Source: JBAOHV01 sp037045265 (GTDB lineage Bacteria; Actinomycetota; Acidimicrobiia; Acidimicrobiales; Microtrichaceae). From it: a stretch of DNA of 64,000 bases. Positions 9,696-19,213 of the stretch are shown here, piece by piece. The first letter of the stretch is position 1. Each line of letters begins with the position of its first letter. The translations under genes and the position numbers were made by a program. The stretch lies in NCBI GenBank assembly GCA_037045265.1, contig JBAOHV010000004.1, positions 313,801 through 377,800 on the forward strand. Direction: 5' to 3'. The notes beneath the pieces were generated by a model. It was not told the DNA's origin, did not search any database, and worked only from the letters and a program-made list of their open reading frames with translations.

Positions 9696-10500
9696 CTAGG
9701 CCTGTGCGTACCACTGCGCGAGCAGCGCCCGGTACGCGCGGTCGTAGCGGTCGTAGTCGCCGCGCAGAGCGGCGCCTGGCCAGCGGCGGGGCTGCAACTC
9801 GACCGGCAGGAGCGGGTCGGCGACGAAGTGACGCAGCACCGCGGCGGAGAGTACGAATCCGGGTGCGAGCGCTTCGGTGTCGCCTCCCTCGAGCCGCCCG
9901 ATCAGGCTGTGCATCCGACGGCGCAGGTCGATCGCTGCTGCCGCCCAGCCATCCAGGTCCCACAGGCTCGCTGCCAGGTCCGCAGCGTCGCGACCCAGAC
10001 CGAGCTCGGGGTCGGCGATGAACCACTGGCACTGCCGGTCGACGGCCTCGGAGCGCCATGCGGGGTCGGTGCGGTCCAGGTTGTCCGGGCGGATCCACAC
10101 CCCGTCTCGCAATTCGGCCATGCGGATGCGGGCCATGGCGGTGCGCAAGCCGGCACGGTCGGCCGCGGAGCGTGACCCGGAGTTGATCACCGCGATCCTC
10201 CATCGTCCTGGCCAGTCGTCGACGAGTCCCGAGCGCGGCCATCTGGCGGCCCTGGCGTTCGACCAGCATTCCGGTGAGCTCGTACCAGCCGTCGCCGTCG
10301 GCGGTCGCCTCACCCGCGGCCACCATCCGGGACAACGCCGTGCGCACCGTGCCCTCTGCCAGCCCGAACAACGACCCGGTCCTGACCAGGAATCCGACCG
10401 GCAGCCGTGGCGGGTCGGTGCCGAGAAGCGTCGATGCAACCACCGACCGAGCTGTCAGCGTCGCCTCACCCCTGGTGCTCCCGATGTCCGCTGCTGGCAC
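9696..10500 (-). CDS. PaaX-like transcriptional regulator (frameshifted)
   Basis: An N-terminal winged helix (LFGLAEGTVRTALSRMVAAGE) is followed by the PaaX-type middle block WPGRWRIAVI and ELRDGVWIRPDNL and the C-terminal helical domain with LWDLDGWA. PaaX repressors respond to aromatic acyl-CoA in known cases; here the ligand is unknown. Starting at GTG 10500, the frame shifts near 10,225 and continues to the stop at 9696; the two halves together give about 267 aa, the usual family length. It is divergent from the fatty-acid desaturase gene and could regulate it. Confidence 0.75.
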
Positions 10501-10577
10501 CCTGACATCCTATGGGCCCGACCCGCCAGCATTACGTATCTGGAACAGCTGTCGCTTCGGCTGTATGATCGTGGTGC

Positions 10578-11548
10578 ATGCAGGCGATCCGCAGATCAGC
10601 TGATTCGATGCTGCCCGACGAGGCCGCGCTGACCGACGTGCTACCCACCGACCGGCTCGGACCGACCGGCAGGCCCATCGGAGATCTGCGCGACGAGCTC
10701 TACCTGATTCCCAACGCTGCCAACGCGCTCCACGTGATCGGGTTGTGGGTCCAGTCGGTCGGGGTGCTGACAGTGGCCGCCTGGTGGGGCCACCCGGTCG
10801 GTTGGGTGGCCGCGTTCCTCCTGATGGGCAGGGCCTTCGCCCGCTTCGCGATCCTCGGCCACGAAGCCGCTCACCGGCTGCTGTTCTCGAACAAGACGGT
10901 CAACGACCGGGTCGGCAAGTGGCTCGTCGCCTACCCCGCTTTCGTACCGCTGGACGCCTACCGCCGCAGCCACATGGCGCACCACAAGGAGGAGTTCGGC
11001 CCCAATGAGCCGGACCTGGCGCTGTACTCGGGCTACCCGATCACCGCGGCGTCCTGGCACCGCAAGCTCCTGCCGCGACGCCGACGGGAACTCCGGCTGG
11101 AAGAACCTGAAGCTGCTGCTGCTCGCGGTGCGCTCGACCACGGCCAGACCGGTGGCGCTACGCATCCTCGCCTGGCAGCTGGTGCTGTTCGTCGGTCTCT
11201 GGGCCGCCCTCGGGCACTGGTGGATCTACCCGGTGTTCTGGTTGTTGCCATGGATGACCGTGTGGCGGGTCCTCAACCGGCTGCGAGCGGTCGCCGAGCA
11301 CGGCGGCATGATCGCGTCGGCCGATCGGCGCCTGACCACCCACCACGTTCACCAGTCGTGGTTCACCGCGCTTCTGGATGGTGCCGTTCAACACCGGCTG
11401 GCATCTGGCACACCACATCGACATCGGCGTGCCGTTCTCCAAGCTGCCGCAGCTGCATCACGAGCTTGAACGAGCGGGCTATGTGACACCGGCGCTCGAG
11501 TGGCCCAACTACCGGGCGCTGTGGCGCCACGGTTCGTCGAGCGCCTGA
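10578..11548 (+). CDS. Membrane fatty-acid desaturase / hydroxylase (two frameshifts)
   Basis: Membrane di-iron desaturase. Histidine boxes: HEAAH (HxxxH) near residue 95, HMAHH (HxxHH) near 135, and a final HLAHHIDIG block after the last frame change. Transmembrane segments surround the first box and again before the third. Frames change near 11,085 and 11,378; joined, they give about 322 aa ending at TGA 11546-11548. ATG 10578 is used; ATG 10608 is an alternative. It lies head to head with the PaaX-like regulator across 77 bases. Substrate is uncertain. Confidence 0.8.
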
Positions 11549-11627
11549 CCCCACAAGACCAGCGAGCGCCCTCAGGACGCGAGCAAGCGACCTCGGGCAG
11601 CGGACGAGCGACCGAGGTCGGGCGGCA

Positions 11628-12884
11628 TCAGGCCGTTGCGTCCATGGCTGCACCCACGGCGGCGAGCGCTTCGGCGACCTCGGCCTCGGTGACGACCAGC
11701 GGCGCCATGAAGCGGATCACGTTGCCCCAGGTTCCAGCGTTCATCAGCAACAGCTGCCCGTGCTCCCGGCAGTGCCGGATGACCGCCGCGGCGCGATCCG
11801 CGTCGGGCTCACGGGTCGTCGGGTGCCGGAACTCCATCGCCACCATCAGACCAGGACCGCGTACGTCCACGATCGACTCGTGACTACTTGCCAGATCGCG
11901 CAGGCCCGTTCGCAGCTGATCGCCTCGGGCGTTCACGGCGTCCAGGAACCCGGGGGTCGCGAGCACGTCGATCGTGGCCAAGGCAGCCGCGCAGCCGATC
12001 GGATTGCCGCCGTAGGTCCCGCCGTGGGATCCCGTCGGCCAGCGGGACATCAGCTCGGCCGATGCACCGATCGCAGCGAACGGGAAACCCGATGCGATGC
12101 CCTTGGCCATGACCAGGATGTCGGGGGTGATGCCGGACTGCTCGACGGTGAACATCGTGCCGGTACGACCGAATCCCGCCTGCACCTCGTCGGCGATGAA
12201 CAGGATGCCGTGCTCCTCGCATATCGACTTGAGCTCGCGGAGGAACCGCGCCGGCGCCGGCAGGTAGCCGCCTTCGCCGAGAACCGGTTCGATGATCATC
12301 GCCGCTGTCTCCGCCGGCGCGCTGTGGCCGACCAGCACCAGGCGCAGCCCGGCCAGGGCCTCGTCGATCGCCTGGTCCTCGGTGCGGTCGGTGCCCACCC
12401 AGGTGGGGAACGGCGCCGTGAAGACTCCTGACGGCAGCGGTGTGTGGCCTGCCCGGTAGCCGGTCTTTGAGGTCGTCATGGCCATCGCCAGGTGGGTCCG
12501 GCCGTGGAAGCTGCCCTGGAACACGATGACGTTTGGCCGACCGGTCGCCTGCTTGGCCAGCTTGACCGAACCCTCCGTTGCCTCGGCGCCCGAGTTGGCG
12601 AAGAAGAACGTGTCGATACCGGCCGGGCTGATCTCCGCCAGGCGTGCGGCGAGGGGTTCGAGCAGGTCGTGTCGGTAGCAGTTGACCTGGGCGTGGATGA
12701 ACCGCGCCGCCTGCTGTTGGATCGCCTCGACGACCTGCGGGTGGCAGTGACCGGTCGACGTGACGGCGATGCCGGCTGTGAAGTCCAGGTACTCGACACC
12801 GTCGACGGTGGTGACGCGACTACCGGAACCGGAGGCGACCTGGAGGTCGGTGACTTGGAACCAGACGGGAGCCAGGTGCGACAT
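11628..12884 (-). CDS. gabT: Class III PLP aminotransferase, 4-aminobutyrate type
   Basis: 418 aa. The full family pattern is present: DFTAGIAVTSTGHCHP near the start, NSGAEATEGSVKLAK, GSFHGRTHLAMAMT, the cofactor Asp in FIADEVQAGFGRTG, and the PLP lysine in MAKGIASGFP. The closest assignment is 4-aminobutyrate (or similar omega-amino acid) transaminase. ATG 12884 starts the conserved region; a longer upstream frame crosses pheA on the other strand. Divergent from pheA with about 140 bases between them. Substrate range is not provable from sequence. Confidence 0.85.
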   Translation of the reverse strand: MSHLAPVWFQVTDLQVASGSGSRVTTVDGVEYLDFTAGIAVTSTGHCHPQVVEAIQQQAARFIHAQVNCYRHDLLEPLAARLAEISPAGIDTFFFANSGAEATEGSVKLAKQATGRPNVIVFQGSFHGRTHLAMAMTTSKTGYRAGHTPLPSGVFTAPFPTWVGTDRTEDQAIDEALAGLRLVLVGHSAPAETAAMIIEPVLGEGGYLPAPARFLRELKSICEEHGILFIADEVQAGFGRTGTMFTVEQSGITPDILVMAKGIASGFPFAAIGASAELMSRWPTGSHGGTYGGNPIGCAAALATIDVLATPGFLDAVNARGDQLRTGLRDLASSHESIVDVRGPGLMVAMEFRHPTTREPDADRAAAVIRHCREHGQLLLMNAGTWGNVIRFMAPLVVTEAEVAEALAAVGAAMDATA

Positions 12885-13025
12885 CGGGTCCTCGTTTCGT
12901 GACTGGCCGGCGCTCGACACGCGCCGGAGGAGAATCGACGCGAGATCGTACGGTCTGGGAGATCTGCCGTGCTGCCAGGAGATGTCGCAGTTCGGGGCCG
13001 GGCAGGTATCGGTAGCCTCTGATCC

Positions 13026-13985
13026 ATGGACAGCAACGATCGACCCGACCGGAACACGGCCCCCCGCCGTGTCGGCTTCCTGGGCCCGATCGGGACGTTC
13101 ACCGAACAGGCGATGCTTCGCGAGTCCGACCTGGCCGCGCTCGAGTCCGTTCCGTACGCGTCGATGACCGACGTGCTGTTCGCCGTGGCGGGAGGGGAGA
13201 TCGATCTGGGAGTCGTACCCGTTGAGAACGCCATCGAGGGCACGGTCAACGCAACCGTCGACACCATGGCGTTCGACGTCGACGTGGCGATCCAGCGCGA
13301 GCTGCTCGAACCCGTCTCGCTGCACCTGCTGACCCTGCCCGGGGCCGACCTGTCCCGGGTGCGCAGGGTCGTGTCGATCCCGGTCGCTTCGGCCCAATGC
13401 CGGACCTGGCTACGAGCGCACCTGCCGAACGTCGAGTTCGTCGCCGCCAACTCGACAGCGGAGGCCGCCGAGACCGTCGCCAAGGCGGCCGACCCCACGG
13501 TCGCCGCGATCGCCAATGAACGCGCCGCGTCGGTCTATGGCCTTCAGATCGCCGGAGCCGACATCGAGGACCACCCCGAGAACACAACCAGGTTCGTGCT
13601 GGTGGCCCAAGAGGGGATCCCGGCTCCCACCGGCCACGACAAGACCTCGATCGTGGTGTTCCAGCGCGCCGACCGGCCCGGATCTCTGCTCGCGATCCTC
13701 CAGGAGTTCGCTGCCCGCTCGATCAACCTCTCGCTGTTGCTGTCACGCCCCACCAAGCGATCGCTCGGCGACTACTGCTTCGTCCTCGACCTCGACGGGC
13801 ACCTGGCCGACCCGGTCGTGTCGGACTGCCTGCGCACGATCCGAGCAACCCAGAGCGACGTGAAGTTCCTGGGCTCCTACCCCGCCGCCGGCGCTCACGG
13901 GCCCACGACTCGGGCCCAGGTCGACGCCGCGTTCAGCGCGGCTGACGACTGGCTCGCCGGCCTCAAGACCCACCTTCGCCCGTAA
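13026..13985 (+). CDS. pheA: Prephenate dehydratase
   Basis: Converts prephenate to phenylpyruvate in phenylalanine synthesis. The 319 aa protein has the type 2 periplasmic-binding-like PDT domain (VGFLGPIGTFTEQAML, LGVVPVENAIEGTVN, catalytic TRF in NTTRFVLV) and a C-terminal ACT domain for Phe feedback control (TSIVVFQRADRPGSLLAILQ then a conserved SRPTK). It is a stand-alone enzyme, not fused to chorismate mutase. Complete, no frameshift. Confidence 0.93.
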   Translation: MDSNDRPDRNTAPRRVGFLGPIGTFTEQAMLRESDLAALESVPYASMTDVLFAVAGGEIDLGVVPVENAIEGTVNATVDTMAFDVDVAIQRELLEPVSLHLLTLPGADLSRVRRVVSIPVASAQCRTWLRAHLPNVEFVAANSTAEAAETVAKAADPTVAAIANERAASVYGLQIAGADIEDHPENTTRFVLVAQEGIPAPTGHDKTSIVVFQRADRPGSLLAILQEFAARSINLSLLLSRPTKRSLGDYCFVLDLDGHLADPVVSDCLRTIRATQSDVKFLGSYPAAGAHGPTTRAQVDAAFSAADDWLAGLKTHLRP

Positions 13986-13996
13986 CCAGCTGTCAG

Positions 13997-14455
13997 CGTC
14001 GACCGCGGTGGCGACGGTCGACATGTCTCGCCGCGGCCGGCCACAGCACCACGATCTACTGCTACCACGACAAGGTCGAAGCCGGCGCGCTGCGACGCAT
14101 CGCCGCCTCGGCGTCCACCCGGTCGGACTGGACCGAATGGGTGGACGAGCTCGTCGCCTCGGCGGAGTGGATCGACCTGTTCAGGGTCGCAAGGGAGCAG
14201 CTGATCACCGGCGCCGGCATGGGACTCAAGGACCTCGCCCGCATCGCCGGGTTCGACTGGGAGGACGACGACCCGGGCGGCGAGCAGTCCATGCAGTGGC
14301 ACCGACTTGCCGTCTCCGATCCCGACGTGGACGTGCGCGCGCAGCACCGCCAGCGGATTCTCACCTACAACCGCAACGACGTCGAAGCGACACTCGCCCT
14401 GCGCAACTGGCTCATGAGCGTTGAGCTCGCTCGCATCGAGGACCTATGTCGGTAG
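13997..14455 (+). pseudogene. C-terminal remnant of a TM0106-type RecB-like nuclease
   Basis: An open frame without a sensible start just after pheA matches only the end of the TM0106-family RecB-like nuclease / YprB RNase H-like domain: IYCYHDKVEAGALRRIA, then LKDLARIAGFDWEDDDPGG, and LTYNRNDVEATLALRNWL with the last catalytic Asp. The N-terminal several hundred residues are absent. A GTG at 14141 could start a 104-residue fragment. This is either a decayed gene or a local assembly deletion. It converges on the ATPase partner gene. Confidence 0.6.
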
Positions 14456-14496
14456 CGCCGGCGCAGGCATCGAGCCGTGCATCACATCGGCGACCG

Positions 14497-14904
14497 TCAG
14501 CTGCTGCCGCCAACAGGATTGACGAGCTCGGCGCCGCGCGCACCGATGTCACGAACGAACCGCTCGGCGCCGGCGAGCAGCTCCCCGACCTCGCTCGCAG
14601 AGGGCTCCACGTCGTAGCTCTGGTAGTGACACGCACGACTGAGGAGCTGCCACGAGTAGTAGGCAGCCGCCGCGTCGTCGTCGGACCAGTTGAGGCGCAG
14701 ACAGACGAACGAGGCGCGGGTGTTGCGCACTCCGACCATGCTCGGATCGGCGACCGACCAGTAGTCGTCCAGCGCTCGTTCCATCGCCTGCCGTGCCAGC
14801 ACGGCGACCGCACGTCCCCAGGTCCCGACCGGGATGGCGGCCGACCGGTCGAGCACGACTCGTGCGTCGCGCAGCAGGTCGGTTGCGGACGGCTGCAGGC
14901 TCAT
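14497..14904 (-). CDS. Small alpha-helical partner of the zinc-hook ATPase (HEPN-like?)
   Basis: 135 aa, predicted nearly all helical. It begins with SLQPSATDLLRDARVVLDRS, then ARQAMERALDDYW and LLSRACHYQSYDVEP, ending in a helix with ELLAGAERFVRDIG. The start ATG overlaps the stop of the ATPase gene (ATGA), so the two are translationally coupled. The helix pattern and size resemble HEPN-type domains, but I do not see a clean R-x4-6-H motif, so that is a suggestion only. In such pairs the small protein is often an effector, adaptor or antitoxin. Confidence 0.7.
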   Translation of the reverse strand: MSLQPSATDLLRDARVVLDRSAAIPVGTWGRAVAVLARQAMERALDDYWSVADPSMVGVRNTRASFVCLRLNWSDDDAAAAYYSWQLLSRACHYQSYDVEPSASEVGELLAGAERFVRDIGARGAELVNPVGGSS

Positions 14905-17307
14905 TCGACCTCCTGCAGCTTGCGGGCGAACTTGCCGGCTCGGATGGCGAGCTGTTCGAGGTTCAGGCTGGAGCCGTTGTGCGCCCCGCTGTTGCACTCG
15001 CTCAGCGCTGCAGCCCACTCCGAACTGAACCGATCCCGCACCGCGTTGTAGACGTCGGTCTTGTCCGCTTGGCGGTCGAGCAGCACCAGACCGACCAAGT
15101 CGACGGTTTGCAGGTCTGCCAGCTCGTCGTCGATCTCCTCGACGCTCACGCCGGCACCGAGGCGGCGGCGTCGAACGGCGACCTGTGCGGCGGCCTCGAT
15201 CGCCTGGCGTAGAAGGGCCGGCACGACGGCCTGTTGCACCTGCGACGGCAGCTGCATCCTGCGGATGAAGTTGGCGTCCGCCAGGTACTGCTTCGCCGGG
15301 TCGTGCACCGGCCGGACCTCGATCTCGGAGTTCTTGCGTCGCTGCACCTGCAGGATCGTTGCCTCGATGCCGAGCGACCTCACTGCGTCGGGCAGGCGGT
15401 CGTCGTGGGTGAAGACCACGACCTGCCGGTCTGCTGCGACCGACGCCAAGGCACGGGCGAGCCCGTCGACGCGGGACGGGTCCATCGACTGCACCGGGTC
15501 ATCGATGACGACGAACCCGAACGGGCTGTCCGGAAGCGTCGCACGCGGAAGGAAGAGCGACAGCGCCAGTGCGTTCAGCTCTCCCTGGCTCATCACGGCG
15601 ACGCTCGCACCGTCCTGGCCGTCGACGGCGACGTCGAGTTCGAGCCGCCGACGATTCGCCTTCCCCACCAGGTTCAGCCCGTCGAGCGACACGTTGCTCG
15701 CCGCTCGCATGGTCGTGAACAACTCGACGGCATGGGACTCGATCGGGATGAAGCGTTCCGCCCGCAGCTCGTCACCCAGGCTCGACAACCACTTCTCTGC
15801 CTCCTTCAGCGCAGCGACCTGTGGCTTGGACGCAACGGCAGCGCGAGCACCGACGAGCCACGCGGTCAGGGGTTCGGCGACCGGTCGCCACGCGTCCTCG
15901 TGGTCACGGATCCAGGCGTCGGCCGCCCCGGCCACCGCCGCCGCTGCTGCGTGCACTGCCGCAGCCCGAGTGATGAGCGCGGGCCCGACCTCGTCCTCGA
16001 CGAGCTCGTCGACCTGGGAAAGTGCGAGCCACGAGACCCTGAGCTGGTTGACGTCGACGGGCCAGCTCACCGCCCCACTCACGAAGACGTCCGGCAGCCG
16101 GATCAGTTCGGCGACCGACGCCTGCGCGTCCTTCAGACGGCGCTGGGCAGCTGCGGCGACGGACGCGGCGCGCTGCAGCTCAGCGACCTGCTGCTGGGCG
16201 TCGTTGCGCCAGGCCGCGTCGACCCGGCCCTGTCCGCACACCGGGCAGTCCCCGTCTCCAGCGTGTTCATGGAGGTCGAGTGCCTGCTCGAGGAGTCGAG
16301 CGGTTCGCAACGACCGGTCGGCATCGGTGCCCACCCACTGCGCCACCGCAGCCTGCGCTGCCGACAGCTCGTTGGCCGTTGCCTCGACGCGCTCCGGTTG
16401 GGGACCGGCCAGGTTCACCAGCTGGCGGGCTCGGTTGATCTGGCTGGTCGGGTCGACGGACTCCATCGAGCCGCTGAGCGCGGCCTCGACCTGGTCGAGG
16501 TCCCACGCGCGTGCCCGCGACCGCTGTGGCGCATTGCTTCGCTCGCGGATCCGTGGAGTCCTCGAGCAGGTGCCGAAGCTCCTCCAGCTCGGCCTTCGTC
16601 GCCTTCTGGTGTGCCTCGAGCTGCTTGCGCTGATCGGCGAGCGCGTTGCTCAGCTCGGTGAGCTCCTCGAGTCCGAGGATCCCCGACAGTGCGTCGTAGA
16701 GCCGGCTCGGCCCCTCGGAGAGCATCGACTCGAGCTCGCCGTACGGGAGGAACGGACGGTACAGATCGAGCGCCGCACCCCAGCCCAGATCGCCAGGATC
16801 AAGCGAGTTCTGACCGACAGAAGCGGTGGCCGTCCCGTCGTCGAGGTCCTGTCCGGCCTGCCACTGATGACGGATCTCGAGCGGATCGGACGAGCCCTCG
16901 CGGACGAAGCCGATCGCGACGCTGCGGTCACCGTCGTGGTGGAGGTTCGCCCACCCGGACCGCCACGCGACGGAGCCCTTCCCCTGCCATCGGAAGCTGC
17001 TGCCTGTGAGGACGTACTCGAGACCGTCGGCGAAGCTCGACTTGCCGGCGCCGTTGCGCCCGGCGACCACGGTGAGCCCCGGGCCGGGCTCGATGTCGAG
17101 CACTGCTGTCGCACCGATACCACGGAAGCCGGTCACCTCGATGGAGGACAGGTAGGTCCGGCCGGGAGCGGTGGTGGGTTCGCCCGTCGCGTCGGCTGTC
17201 GCCGGGTCACCAAGCTGAGCGGTCACCGCCCGCTTGGCAAGTTCGCCGAGCTCTGATTCGTCTAGACGCGAACGGATCACACTGGACACGGACCGATCGA
17301 CCGACAT
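14901..17307 (-). CDS. SMC/Rad50-like AAA ATPase with zinc hook (one frameshift)
   Basis: About 800 aa when joined across a frameshift near 16,520-16,550. Walker A is GRNGAGKSS with Lys at residue 89; a coiled-coil region follows with a zinc-hook CPVCG near residue 355; then the ABC signature MSQGELNALAL, Walker B FVVIDDPVQSMD and an H-loop VVFTHDDRL. After the ATPase core there are about 150 residues containing LLRQAIEAA and later NSGAHNGSS, an R-x3-E ... H arrangement that recalls anticodon nucleases of the PrrC/RloC group. ATG 17307 precedes the conserved region; the longer open frame upstream is possible. Coupled to the small downstream gene. Possible defence or repair ATPase. Confidence 0.75.
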
Positions 17308-17526
17308 GTCGTCTTCCTCTCCCAAGGACGTAGGGAGTCCAGTATGGGTTGATGGCGACCGAGTTCCTCTTGGCCTGACGACCCGAACTGGGTGCCCATA
17401 GCTGGCGACGTCAACCAGCAGTTCGGCGGAAGCAACTTCGAGTGGCTCGGAGGGGTGGACGGTGATGCGGTGCTCGGCCATGGCTACTTCCCCCGCGGGC
17501 AGGCGACCACGTTCGACGACTACACG

Positions 17527-18291
17527 TCAGCCACACCCGGCGAGCATCTCCGACAGCGTCGTGAACTCGAGCGGGTCCGCCGAGAGACCCCATCGATTCT
17601 TGGTGCCGATCCAGTCGGCCGCGTAGGTGCACCACGCGTTCGGGTCCGGCGGTTGCCACTCCGCAGGGTCGCGGTCGCCCTTCGATCGGTTCACCGACGC
17701 CGACACCGCCAGCAGCGCACCGGGCGACAGGTCGTTGGCGAAGTCCCGCCGACGACCCGGGCTCCAGGTGTCTGCCCCGGACACCCAGGCCTCCGACAGG
17801 GCGACGACATGATCGACGTCGAGGTCCGACGAGTCCGTCACGACCAGCCCGTCGTAGAGCGACAGCCAACCACCGACGGGAGCACCGGTGAGGTCCTGGC
17901 GGAAGTCCCGCAGGAGCACTTCGCAGCGGGTGCTGCAGCGGTTGGAGTCGGCGTCGATCCAGTGCTCGAACAGCTCTCGCCGGTACCCGTCACGCGGCGA
18001 CGGCTCGGCGACACGCAGCGTGCGGAGATCAGCGGCCCACGACGGTTCGGGACGGTCCGACCCAGAAGCGTCGAGTGTCGGCGGAGCGATCGACGGCGCA
18101 CTCGGATCGACCTCGGGCTCGGCGACGGTCGCCGGCGGAGGCGGGACACGTTCCGAACCGCCCGACCCGTCGGCCCCTTCGCCACCGCTCGCGATGAGCG
18201 CCACCAACGCGATGATGCCCGTGGTCACGACTGCAGCCGCGACCACGCCCCTCACGACCCGGGCCGTGGTCCGTGCGTCATCTCCTCTCAC
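17527..18291 (-). CDS. Membrane-anchored HNH nuclease (DUF1524/GmrSD C-terminal type)
   Basis: 254 aa. An N-terminal transmembrane helix (residues 12-34) is followed by a Pro/Ser-rich linker and an extracytoplasmic domain with DVDHVVALSEAWVSGA, RRRDFANDLSP, LLAVSASVNRSKGDRDPAEW and a final WCTYAADWIGTKNRWGL. The DHVVxL, N-R-K-G-D and E-W residues are the DUF1524 HNH pattern. Related actinobacterial proteins are secreted or surface nucleases. Start GTG 18291. It is upstream of, and on the same strand as, the zinc-hook ATPase, with about 220 bases between. Confidence 0.85.
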   Translation of the reverse strand: MRGDDARTTARVVRGVVAAAVVTTGIIALVALIASGGEGADGSGGSERVPPPPATVAEPEVDPSAPSIAPPTLDASGSDRPEPSWAADLRTLRVAEPSPRDGYRRELFEHWIDADSNRCSTRCEVLLRDFRQDLTGAPVGGWLSLYDGLVVTDSSDLDVDHVVALSEAWVSGADTWSPGRRRDFANDLSPGALLAVSASVNRSKGDRDPAEWQPPDPNAWCTYAADWIGTKNRWGLSADPLEFTTLSEMLAGCG

Positions 18292-18305
18292 ACGCCGATC
18301 CTGTC

Positions 18306-18537
18306 ATGGGCGCGCTGCTCGACCCGGCGTTCTCGACGCACGACGCGATCGCTATCCACGGCAACCGCATCCTGGCGATCGGCACCGAGGACCAGGCCCG
18401 CGCCAAAAGCCTGCCCTGGTTTCATCTGCACGCCCACCTGCTACCGACCGCCTCATGCTCGCCGCGGGCATCCGTTGGACGTTGCACTCCTACGAGTCGG
18501 TCACCCCGATCTATCCGCTACAGCAGCTGGAACGCTG
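18306..18537 (+). pseudogene. Amidohydrolase (YtcJ-like) remnant
   Basis: The frame reads LLDPAFSTHDAIAIHGNRILAIG, the typical N-terminal beta-sandwich of an exo-acting amidohydrolase, and within 100 bases, in a shifted frame, LMLAAGIRWTLHSYESVTPI, which resembles a segment near the C-terminus of the same family. About 450 intervening codons are missing. It is a deletion remnant, or a collapse in the assembly. Confidence 0.5.
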
Positions 18538-18808
18538 CGAGCAGCAGGGCCGTGATCGTCGTGTTCGCTCCGATGAGCGCCACGGTCTGGTTCCGCTGCT
18601 CCCGGAACATCTCGGCTCGGAGGTCCACGCCAACGCGATCGATCTTCGCGTCCAGGGCAGCATGCATCTGGTCTAGGTCGCGCTTGGTAGCGACATCTGC
18701 CCAACCGACTGGAGGAAGCAGCTCCATCAGCGTTGACACCTTCTCGGGGCCCAGCAGCTCCTCGAGCCGCTGGAACAACTGGTACCTGGACTCCTCGGTG
18801 ACCGCCAC
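18518..18808 (-). CDS. Small coiled-coil protein with C-terminal membrane helix
   Basis: 96 aa from GTG 18808. The N-terminus EESRYQLFQRLEELLG and PPVGWADVATKRDLD are followed by a coiled coil with repeated Glu/Arg/Leu (RAEMFREQRN) and a C-terminal hydrophobic segment ending LLLAAFQLL. The pattern, a conserved head then a tail-anchored coil, recurs in small actinobacterial proteins of unknown function. No function is proposed. Confidence 0.6.
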   Translation of the reverse strand: MAVTEESRYQLFQRLEELLGPEKVSTLMELLPPVGWADVATKRDLDQMHAALDAKIDRVGVDLRAEMFREQRNQTVALIGANTTITALLLAAFQLL

Positions 18809-19007
18809 CGCACATCTCCCTCAACATCGCAGCCGACCACACTGGGCCTGACCACTGGACTCGAAGGGGAAGCCCGACGATCGATCGCCGTACAGGCGAA
18901 TCTACCAGAGCAGGTCGCTCACGTCGCCGGGGTGGCTGGCCCGAGACCCGCAGGCGTACCACCCGGATTCGTCGCGACGCGGCGCGCTTGGGCGACCCGC
19001 TCAGCCT

Positions 19008-19078
19008 CAGCGCTGCTCGCGGAGCATCTCGGCCCGCAGCACCACCTCCAGCTGCTCTACCTTGAGCGGCTCCATCAT
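19008..19078 (-). pseudogene. Short remnant resembling the neighbouring coiled-coil protein
   Basis: In the 400-base gap between 18,809 and 19,213 the minus strand reads MMEPLKVEQLEVVLRAEMLR then EQR and a stop. This closely resembles the DLRAEMFREQR stretch of the gene at 18518-18808. It looks like a decayed extra copy. I see nothing else in this gap. Confidence 0.35.
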
Positions 19079-19213
19079 CGCCGCCGAATCAGGGTTCTCC
19101 CACACGCCGACGCCGAGCCGAGGGACCGGGGACCGACCCTGATTCCACATTCAGAGTCTCGGGTGCGCACCGGAGTGTCGGCCACGGAGCTGGTTGTGAG
19201 CGAGTCGCTCAGC

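Noticed and set aside
14901..17307. Calling the zinc-hook ATPase RloC outright
   Set aside because: The R-x3-E...H arrangement is suggestive, but the frame is broken and the full nuclease domain could not be aligned, so only similarity is stated.
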